Position numbers and translations under genes: made by a program. A model generated the notes under the pieces. It had not been told where the DNA came from. It ran no database searches and saw nothing but the letters and a program-made list of their open reading frames with translations. Below are positions 1-5,097 of a stretch of DNA of 5,097 nucleotides, piece after piece. The stretch spans positions 1 to 5,097 of the forward strand of contig JAPKAW010000150.1 in NCBI GenBank assembly GCA_028825055.1, given 5' to 3'. Source of the DNA: Flavobacteriales bacterium (GTDB lineage Bacteria > Bacteroidota > Bacteroidia > Flavobacteriales_D > Sanyastnellaceae). Numbering within the stretch: the stretch's first letter is position 1; the number at the start of each line of letters is the position of its first letter.

Positions 1-151
1 CAGAAACTCCCGCTCTAGATCGTCCTCCACCTCCACCGGGCCTGTCCCATTGATCTTCTTGCCACACCATAAGAGGGTCACAAGAACACACCCCTTCATA
101 GATGGCTTCTTGCAAGGATTTAAACTGATCTAAAACATCCAATCGATTCAT
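1..151 (-). CDS. hemF: Oxygen-dependent coproporphyrinogen III oxidase, N-terminal part (runs off window)
   Basis: HemF oxidatively decarboxylates coproporphyrinogen III to protoporphyrinogen IX, a late step of heme synthesis that needs O2, in the cytoplasm. Only the first 50 codons are present and the gene continues past base 1. Reading down from the ATG at 151-149 gives [20 protein letters not shown], and further on QWDRPGGGGGRSRAG. From memory, the E. coli HemF N-terminus has the same order: an F-x-x-LQ-x-x-I helix, then a D-x-W-x-R segment, then the glycine-rich GGGGRSR signature. The spacing between the Trp-x-Arg and Arg-Ser-Arg groups is the same in both, although here the run has five glycines. 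The ATG overlaps the TGA of the upstream LysM gene as ATGA, which suggests translational coupling and fixes the start. No Shine-Dalgarno sequence is visible. The identification is firm for such a short fragment, but integrity downstream cannot be judged. Confidence 0.9.
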   Translation of the reverse strand, partial: MNRLDVLDQFKSLQEAIYEGVCSCDPLMVWQEDQWDRPGGGGGRSRAGVS

Positions 152-1914
152 CGAAAAAATCGTTTTGCAGGTTCTTTAAGGTAAATCTCATTCCATTCTC
201 CGCTCGAAAACTCAATGAATTTCCACGCTTCATTGCGCAACTTTCCTGACACAGGATCTTTCTTCCAAACAAAGCGGGTACGCACTGTGCTGGGATTGGC
301 CACAGCGGGTGAAGCCATCCAGCGAGCGGTTTCGAGAACGGCATCACATCCGCGAATGGCGTAGTCTGAAGGCTCTGTAGCGTATTGGTTTTTGAACCAT
401 AAAACTTTGGCTTGCATCAAGGAGTCATCCCATTGCATCCAGTCGTCTGAAGGCAAAGTCCACTGTACCCGGTCGACAAAATTCCATTCCATAAATTCAT
501 AGAACAGGGACTGGGGATTGGCATACAACCTCACCGGAAAAGAATCTGCTAACTGCAATTCTGTTTGCACGTAAGCCATCATTGAACGTGCTGATGCTCC
601 GGCAGGAATAGCAACAATGTTCAGCTTTGACGTGTCCATAAGTGCCGTTAGGCCCTCTGCAAAGCGGGAAGTTGCAGGCCAGACTATCAGTCCATCTGAA
701 GTCCCGCGTTCCTCTTGGAATCCCGTCAAAAAAGCCTGCTCCAAAACAGCATCTTTTCCTTTCGTCTCCAATACAATCACGGTGTCGCCGACATGGTTCT
801 GAGCAGCCAACTGACCAAGCTGTCGCATCCCTGCCTCCCGGTGCGCATCGATGAGCAACGTATTCGGGTAACGCTTCCAATGCTGCGGCGAATCTGTTAA
901 AATCCATTGAGGCGTTCCTAACGGAGCAATCAGCGCTGCAACAGAATCAATAGCGCTTCGGCGCAACGGACCAAATACGGCATCTGCCCAGCGTAAATCC
1001 GCAGCACACCACCCCACAACACCCAGCGAATCCGCCTCGGTATCTACCAGACGCAATTGGACGTGAAACCCAGAATCTTTGAGCATGTGCGCACCCCACT
1101 CCATACCATGCGTAAATTCCATGGCGATTTCCCTCAGACGCTTTGTTTTCGCATCATAATCACCCCCCAGAACCGTGTCCACCGGCAACAAATATGGCAA
1201 CATGGCCAATAGATGCAGCGTGTCGGATTCAATTTTTGTAGGCATTCTGACCTCCTTTTGAGATCTCAATGTGAATCGGTCCAGAAGCTGATTGTCCCCC
1301 GGAAACGACCGGGGGTTCAACGAACCATCACTTTCCTGCGTTTCTAGGCTAGTTGCCCTTTGCGTACTGTCGTTCTGGGCTCTTTCCAAAAGGGTCGAAC
1401 GCTGTAGCTCCCAGAGCACAGTTGGGTCGGCGGCCCGATGGCCGGGAATACGGATCAAGGTTCCTTGTTGCAAGGATTCATCCCGGCTGGGGTTTGCTTT
1501 GCGCAATGCATCCAAACGCACATCATAACGCTTCGCCAATCCGTACCAAGTATCTCCGGCTCGCACTGCGTGATTTAACAAGGAGTCGATGGGATCCCAT
1601 GCGGTGGACTCTGACAAATCAGGGAATTCAATGAGTTCAGGAAACTGAAGACGATCGCCCGGCTGCAACGATTCTTCTTGATCTGGATTCGCTTCACGCA
1701 AGGCGGTTAATGAAAAACCTTGAGCCCTTGCAATGCGGGAAAAGGTATCTCCAGGCAGCACGGTATAGGTCTCTTGAGCACCTATAATAGAAACACAACA
1801 TACGGCCCCAAGAACCAGGAGAAACAAAGCACGGTAGCGCACTATGCCATTTACCTGATCCATGAGTCTTGGTCTGATTCTGTCAAGATGACTCGCATGG
1901 GTGTTTGATCTCAT
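148..1914 (-). CDS. Exported protein with two LysM domains and a type-1 periplasmic-binding-like domain
   Basis: This is a predicted envelope protein that binds peptidoglycan; its exact role is unknown. Residue numbers here count from the longest start, ATG at 1920. A hydrophobic signal segment spans about residues 31-48 ([18 protein letters not shown]) with a plausible signal-peptidase I site after Ala48. LysM 1 is about 50-94 ([13 protein letters not shown], then [17 protein letters not shown]). LysM 2 is about 117-159 ([16 protein letters not shown], then [17 protein letters not shown]). A polar linker of about 70 residues follows. From about 235 to the end there is an alpha/beta region resembling Leu/Ile/Val-type periplasmic binding proteins ([15 protein letters not shown], then [11 protein letters not shown]). 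Three in-frame starts are possible. ATG at 1914 gives a 588-residue protein and an ATGA overlap with the guaA stop, so it is used here. ATG at 1863 gives a more ordinary signal peptide. ATG at 1920 is the longest. No permease or ATPase gene is adjacent, so an ABC-transport role is unsupported. The architecture matches proteins in Bacteroidota named only for their LysM and PBP1 domains. Confidence 0.88.
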   Translation of the reverse strand: MRSNTHASHLDRIRPRLMDQVNGIVRYRALFLLVLGAVCCVSIIGAQETYTVLPGDTFSRIARAQGFSLTALREANPDQEESLQPGDRLQFPELIEFPDLSESTAWDPIDSLLNHAVRAGDTWYGLAKRYDVRLDALRKANPSRDESLQQGTLIRIPGHRAADPTVLWELQRSTLLERAQNDSTQRATSLETQESDGSLNPRSFPGDNQLLDRFTLRSQKEVRMPTKIESDTLHLLAMLPYLLPVDTVLGGDYDAKTKRLREIAMEFTHGMEWGAHMLKDSGFHVQLRLVDTEADSLGVVGWCAADLRWADAVFGPLRRSAIDSVAALIAPLGTPQWILTDSPQHWKRYPNTLLIDAHREAGMRQLGQLAAQNHVGDTVIVLETKGKDAVLEQAFLTGFQEERGTSDGLIVWPATSRFAEGLTALMDTSKLNIVAIPAGASARSMMAYVQTELQLADSFPVRLYANPQSLFYEFMEWNFVDRVQWTLPSDDWMQWDDSLMQAKVLWFKNQYATEPSDYAIRGCDAVLETARWMASPAVANPSTVRTRFVWKKDPVSGKLRNEAWKFIEFSSGEWNEIYLKEPAKRFFR

Positions 1915-3446
1915 TCCCATTCGATGGTTGCTGGTGGTTTCGAACTGATATCATACACAACGCGGTTGACACCTCGAACCTTGTTGATGATCTCATTGGA
2001 AATTTTCGCGAGGAAATCATACGGTAGGTGACACCAGTCTGCCGTCATGCCATCAGTCGAGGAAACAGCTCTCAACGCGACGGCTTGCTCATACGTTCGT
2101 TCATCGCCCATGACTCCGACACTTTGAACAGGCAGTAAAATGGCTCCAGCCTGCCAGACCTCGTCATACAGGCCTGCATCCCGCATGCCCTGAATCCAAA
2201 TGTGGTCCACTTCCTGCAAAATGCACACTTTCTCTTCGGTAATGTCCCCGAGAATCCGAATTGCCAACCCTGGGCCTGGAAAAGGATGGCGGCCTAAGAT
2301 TTCCGGTTTGATACCGAGCTCTTTTCCGACTCTACGGACTTCGTCTTTGAATATTTGACGCAGTGGTTCGACCACTTGAAGCTTCATGTAATCTGGAAGC
2401 CCCCCCACATTGTGGTGACTTTTGATGGTTGCAGATGGACCGCCTGTGGCACTCACACTTTCGATGACATCTGGATAAATGGTCCCCTGTCCCAGCCATG
2501 CGGCTCCTTCCACTTCTTTCGACGCGTCATCAAACACCTCGACAAACACGCGACCAATGGCCTTGCGCTTGGTTTCAGGATCAGACTCCCCTTTTAATGC
2601 ATCTAGAAAGCGATCGCCGGCTTTCACTCCTTTTACATTCAACCCCATGTGCTCGTAATCACGCAACACTTGTTCAAATTCATTTTTCCGAAGCAGACCG
2701 TTATCGACAAAAATGCAATGCAGTTGATCGCCGATGGCCCGATGAAGCAACTCAGCGGCAACAGTCGAATCCACGCCACCGCTCAGCCCCAAAATCACCT
2801 TGTCTGCTCCTATTTTCTCGCGCAAACCACGGATGGTTTCGTCCGCAAAGCTAGCTGGAGACCAATCGCCTTTGCATCCGCAAATTCCTTGAATGAAATT
2901 GCCAAGCAAAATAGACCCTTCCTTACTGTGCCAAACCTCCGGATGAAATTGAATGCCCCATACGGCGCGATTGATGTCGCGAAATCCAGCGAACTCCACA
3001 TCATGCGTGCTACAGATGGTTTCGAATTGATCTCCAAGGGACGAGATAGTATCTCCATGACTCATCCAAACTTGAGACTCCGGACTCATCCCTCGCAGCA
3101 AAGCATTCTCGACATTCAGAGACATCAAATTGGCCCGTCCATATTCGCGTGAATCAGACGCCTCGACCACACCACCATGCGTCTGAGCTAAGTATTGTGC
3201 GCCATAACAGACTCCGAGCACGGGAACCTTCCCGAGCATACTGGATAAATCAGGTCGGGGGGCCTTTTCGTCCCTCACGCTAAAAGGCGACCCACTGAGG
3301 ATGACACCACTGATATCAGATGCCAAACCATCATAAGCATGCCACGGAATTATTTCTGAATAAACATTGAGCTCACGCACGCGACGCGCAATAAGCTGGG
3401 TGTACTGAGAGCCAAAGTCGAGAATCAGAATGCGCTGGTGCTGCAT
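1911..3446 (-). CDS. guaA: GMP synthase (glutamine-hydrolysing)
   Basis: GuaA converts XMP to GMP using ATP and ammonia from glutamine, the last step of de novo GMP synthesis in the cytoplasm. The 511-residue protein is complete and near the usual bacterial length (E. coli about 525). The class I glutamine amidotransferase domain spans about 1-190, with the nucleophile Cys80 in GVCYGAQ and the His168/Glu170 pair in FHPE. The ATP pyrophosphatase domain starts near 210 with the P-loop LSGGVDST (221-228), followed by [11 protein letters not shown]. The [11 protein letters not shown] and [12 protein letters not shown] segments (341-351 and 386-397) lead into the C-terminal dimerisation domain, which ends in the typical KPPATIEWE. 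All catalytic groups are intact. The start at 3446 gives the expected family N-terminus ([21 protein letters not shown]) and lacks a Shine-Dalgarno sequence. It is the first gene of the minus-strand run, and its TGA overlaps the ATG of the LysM gene. Confidence 0.98.
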   Translation of the reverse strand: MQHQRILILDFGSQYTQLIARRVRELNVYSEIIPWHAYDGLASDISGVILSGSPFSVRDEKAPRPDLSSMLGKVPVLGVCYGAQYLAQTHGGVVEASDSREYGRANLMSLNVENALLRGMSPESQVWMSHGDTISSLGDQFETICSTHDVEFAGFRDINRAVWGIQFHPEVWHSKEGSILLGNFIQGICGCKGDWSPASFADETIRGLREKIGADKVILGLSGGVDSTVAAELLHRAIGDQLHCIFVDNGLLRKNEFEQVLRDYEHMGLNVKGVKAGDRFLDALKGESDPETKRKAIGRVFVEVFDDASKEVEGAAWLGQGTIYPDVIESVSATGGPSATIKSHHNVGGLPDYMKLQVVEPLRQIFKDEVRRVGKELGIKPEILGRHPFPGPGLAIRILGDITEEKVCILQEVDHIWIQGMRDAGLYDEVWQAGAILLPVQSVGVMGDERTYEQAVALRAVSSTDGMTADWCHLPYDFLAKISNEIINKVRGVNRVVYDISSKPPATIEWE

Positions 3447-3522
3447 GGAAAATCTATTGAGGATGCGAAGTTAGTATGGCCTTACCATGAAGTCTTGGCT
3501 TCCTAGCCGGTATTTTTGCACC
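3447..3522. promoter_or_regulatory. Divergent intergenic region between guaA and maf
   Basis: This gap of about 76 bases must hold the start signals of two genes read in opposite directions. On the plus strand TATTTTTG at 3511-3518 fits the Bacteroidota -7 consensus TAnnTTTG exactly. It sits only four bases before the maf ATG, so a transcript from it would be nearly or fully leaderless. The nearest upstream TTG (3495-3497) is too close for a normal -33 element. On the minus strand, TAACTTCG (3473-3466) and TAGATTTT (3456-3449) are one-mismatch -7 candidates for guaA, again without a well-placed TTG. No operator repeat or riboswitch fold is seen. That promoters lie here is likely; which boxes are used is a guess. 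Confidence 0.35.
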
Positions 3523-4125
3523 ATGCTACTAAAGAATCTCCACGGAAAACGGATCATTCTTGCCAGTCAATCCCCGAGACGGCAAGAATTGGTTAAAGGT
3601 CTTGAGTTGGAACCTGTGATTGTCATTCGAGAAGTTGATGAATCCTATCCTGAACACATTCAAGGTCCAGATGTGGCCGCTTATGTCACTCGAAAAAAGG
3701 CAGAAGCTTATCTGCTCGAATTGGAAGAAAACGATGTTCTTATTACCGGAGATACAGTTGTGCTTTTGGGAAAACGCGTTTTTGAAAAACCTCAAAATGT
3801 CGCAGAAGCGAAAGAGATGCTTCGGACTCTGAGTGGAAAAACACATACCGTTGCTTCAGGTATCGCCGTGACGACGTTGGCCCAGGGAATACGTGTGGAA
3901 GTTGACACATGCGAAGTCACGTTTGTAGACTTATCCGATGAGCTCATTGACCACTACATCGAAGCTTATGCCCCTTTTGACAAAGCAGGCAGCTACGGCG
4001 TGCAAGACCTGATGGGCTTTGCCGGTGTAGAGCGAATAAATGGATCATATTACACCGTAATGGGCTTACCTACGCTTCCTCTTTTTCGTCTTCTAGAATC
4101 TGTCGAGGGCCCCGTCATTGATTGA
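3523..4125 (+). CDS. maf: Maf family nucleotide pyrophosphatase, dTTP/UTP (YhdE) type
   Basis: Maf proteins hydrolyse nucleoside triphosphates, especially dTTP, UTP and modified pyrimidine nucleotides, to the monophosphate and pyrophosphate. This cleans the nucleotide pool and has been tied to septum inhibition. The 200-residue protein is of normal length. Numbered from this start, it has the phosphate-binding LASQSPRR (13-20), the acidic VDES (38-41), ITGDTVV with Asp77 (74-80), EKP (88-90), SGKTHTVASG (104-113), and PFDKAGSYGVQ (151-161). It ends with GSYYTVMGLPT (174-184). The FDKAGSYGVQ stretch is typical of the dTTP/UTP branch (YhdE) rather than the m7GTP branch (YceF). An in-frame ATG at 3487 would add MKSWLPSRYFCT, which does not resemble the family; MLLKNLHGKRIILAS is the usual beginning, so 3523 is chosen. 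It diverges from guaA, and the proteorhodopsin follows 153 bases downstream. Confidence 0.94.
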   Translation: MLLKNLHGKRIILASQSPRRQELVKGLELEPVIVIREVDESYPEHIQGPDVAAYVTRKKAEAYLLELEENDVLITGDTVVLLGKRVFEKPQNVAEAKEMLRTLSGKTHTVASGIAVTTLAQGIRVEVDTCEVTFVDLSDELIDHYIEAYAPFDKAGSYGVQDLMGFAGVERINGSYYTVMGLPTLPLFRLLESVEGPVID

Positions 4126-4278
4126 GGCGGTCTCCGAAACGAAGGAAATATTGGTGTCTTAAAAGCGCTTAATCGCATCTTCATGTGAAAAAAAAATATC
4201 GTTACTTAGAACAATTCAAAAGTGGCATTGTATTATTGCCGTGTTATTTAGACACTTTAACAAAAAATTTTTAAACTG
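4126..4278 (+). promoter_or_regulatory. Leader/promoter region of the proteorhodopsin gene
   Basis: This 153-base AT-rich gap separates maf from the rhodopsin gene. No hairpin terminator for maf is seen, so some readthrough is possible. TATTATTG at 4231-4238 is a one-mismatch match to the Bacteroidota -7 element TAnnTTTG and would start a transcript about 30-35 bases before the ATG, but I find no TTG at the proper -33 distance. A run of nine A (4188-4196) lies further upstream. AAAAAATTTTT (4262-4272) lies just before the start codon. A-rich sequence with no Shine-Dalgarno motif ahead of the ATG is common in Bacteroidota. The promoter call is tentative. Confidence 0.3.
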
Positions 4279-5001
4279 ATGTTGAACTATTTCCTCGCTA
4301 CGATTAAAGCAATGCCCGTCGATGACTATGTCGGATTTACTTTCTTCGTAGGCACCATGGCCATGATGGCTGCCTCTGTCTTTTTCTTCTTCTCCATGAG
4401 CCTGGTAGAAGGCAAGTGGAAGACGTCGTTGCTCATCAGTGGTTTGATTACATTCATCGCTGCTGTACACTATTACTACATGCGTGACTATTGGGCTGAA
4501 GTAGGAGATTCACCTACATTCTTCCGCTATGTTGATTGGACACTGACTGTGCCGTTGATGTGTGTAGAGTTTTACTTAATTCTGAAAGCTGCAGGAGCGA
4601 AAACATCGTTGCTATGGAAACTCATCGGAGCTTCTGTTGTGATGTTGGTAGCAGGTTATTTTGGTGAAGCAGTATACACGACAGGCTCATCTCCTGCACT
4701 CTGGGGATTGGTTTCTGGTCTCGCTTACTTCTATATCGTTTACTTGATCATGGCAGGTGAAGCGAAGAAACTCGCTGAAAAGTCGTCTCCAGCGGTACAA
4801 AAAGCACACGGAATTTTGTGCAAGTTTGTCTTGATTGGATGGGGTATCTACCCACTGGGCTACATGATTGGAACCACGGGATGGTACGACTTTGTAGACG
4901 TTATTGGTTTGAACATGGATGTGGTTTACAACATCGGTGACGCCATCAACAAGATTGGATTTGGTTTAGTCATCTATTCTTTGGCTGTTAGCAAAGACTG
5001 A
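4279..5001 (+). CDS. Green-tuned proteorhodopsin, light-driven outward proton pump
   Basis: This is a seven-helix retinal protein of the inner membrane that pumps protons out in light, helping to energise the cell. It is complete at 240 residues. Approximate helices are A 16-40, B 50-68, C 80-102, D 111-132, E 140-158, F 176-198 and G 212-236. Helix C reads RYVDWTLTVPLMCVEF, giving Arg83, proton acceptor Asp86, Thr90 and proton donor Glu97. These correspond to Arg94, Asp97, Thr101 and Glu108 of the first-described green proteorhodopsin. This D-T-E set marks a proton pump, not an NDQ sodium or NTQ chloride pump. Met94 occupies the tuning site (position 105 in that protein), as in green-absorbing flavobacterial forms. 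His64 matches His75, the partner of the acceptor. Helix F has WGIYPLG. Helix G has GDAINKIGFG with counterion Asp221 and Schiff-base Lys225. Gly143 in helix E is discussed in the findings. It appears to be a single-gene unit with its own terminator. Confidence 0.97.
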   Translation: MLNYFLATIKAMPVDDYVGFTFFVGTMAMMAASVFFFFSMSLVEGKWKTSLLISGLITFIAAVHYYYMRDYWAEVGDSPTFFRYVDWTLTVPLMCVEFYLILKAAGAKTSLLWKLIGASVVMLVAGYFGEAVYTTGSSPALWGLVSGLAYFYIVYLIMAGEAKKLAEKSSPAVQKAHGILCKFVLIGWGIYPLGYMIGTTGWYDFVDVIGLNMDVVYNIGDAINKIGFGLVIYSLAVSKD

Positions 5002-5032
5002 TTGTCGCAAAACATACTTCGTTGTGAAGTTG

Positions 5033-5066
5033 AAGCCGCTGCCCTTTGAGGGTAGCGGCTTTTTTT
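5033..5066 (+). terminator. Rho-independent terminator after the proteorhodopsin gene
   Basis: GCCGCTGCCC (5035-5044) pairs with GGGTAGCGGC (5050-5059) around the five-base loop TTTGA, with a single G-U pair in the ten-base stem. Seven T follow (5060-5066), and AA at 5033-5034 can extend the stem by two A-U pairs. It lies 31 bases after the stop codon, which closes the rhodopsin transcript. On the minus strand only AA precedes the stem, so it is a one-way terminator. Confidence 0.93.
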
Positions 5067-5097
5067 ATTCACGCATTCACTAAAATGCACGGTTCAC
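5067..5097. other. Short tail after the terminator, no assignable gene
   Basis: Thirty-one bases remain after the terminator. An ATG occurs at 5085 on the plus strand with only four codons to the edge, and stop codons occur on the minus strand, as would be seen at the end of a convergent gene. Neither can be assigned from so little sequence. Confidence 0.4.

Noticed and set aside
1788..1806. Cys-Cys at the end of the LysM protein's hydrophobic segment as a lipoprotein lipobox
   Set aside because: The residues before the cysteines (Leu-Gly-Ala-Val) do not fit the Leu-Ala/Ser-Gly/Ala-Cys pattern, and a signal-peptidase I site follows at Ala48.
2649..3152. Open frame of 167 codons on the plus strand inside guaA
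   Set aside because: It lies fully antisense to an intact, well-conserved guaA, has no recognisable motif, and is best explained as a shadow of that gene's codon pattern.
3487..3522. In-frame upstream ATG extending the Maf protein by 12 residues
   Set aside because: The added MKSWLPSRYFCT does not resemble Maf N-termini, while the ATG at 3523 starts the protein at the usual place.
4163..4170. Palindrome AAGCGCTT after maf as a terminator or operator
   Set aside because: An eight-base palindrome without a loop cannot form a terminator hairpin, no T-run follows, and a single copy is weak evidence for an operator.
4216..4470. Open frame of 84 codons on the minus strand across the rhodopsin start
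   Set aside because: It is antisense to the rhodopsin N-terminus and leader, is low in complexity and has no domain signal.
4534..4569. Rhodopsin as a sodium or chloride pump
   Set aside because: The helix C residues are Asp, Thr and Glu, not the NDQ or NTQ sets of those pumps.
5085..5097. ATG near the right edge as the start of another gene
   Set aside because: Only four codons are visible, with no recognisable motif or start signal.

Overview
The window looks like chromosomal DNA from an aquatic, probably marine, member of the Bacteroidota, most likely near the Flavobacteriia. Three things point there. The proteorhodopsin is of the green-tuned type with Met at the spectral-tuning position. 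GuaA lies next to a LysM plus periplasmic-binding-fold protein. None of the five gene starts has a convincing Shine-Dalgarno sequence. The assignment rests on reading the proteins by eye; no database search was possible.

Minus strand (1-3446): a tight three-gene run read right to left. It holds guaA (GMP synthetase), then an exported protein with two LysM domains and a type-1 periplasmic-binding-like domain, then the first 50 codons of hemF (oxygen-dependent coproporphyrinogen III oxidase), cut by the window edge. Both junctions are 4-base ATGA stop/start overlaps if the second in-frame ATG of the LysM gene is used, so the three genes are very probably one operon with translational coupling.

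Plus strand (3523-5066): a Maf/YhdE-type nucleotide pyrophosphatase gene diverges from guaA across about 76 bases. After a 153-base gap comes a complete 240-residue proteorhodopsin, followed by a strong rho-independent terminator at 5033-5066. The rhodopsin has the full proton-pump set: proton acceptor Asp86, Thr90, proton donor Glu97, His64, counterion Asp221 and retinal lysine Lys225. It also has Gly143 at the position where an opening in helix E lets a carotenoid antenna reach retinal in xanthorhodopsin-type pumps. That is the most interesting testable point here.

The genes are mainly housekeeping (purine synthesis, heme synthesis, nucleotide-pool sanitation), with a light-driven proton pump as a self-contained unit beside them. 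No retinal or carotenoid gene, mobile element, tRNA, rRNA or CRISPR array is visible. I do not see a clearly new system. The least understood gene is the LysM/periplasmic-binding-fold protein.
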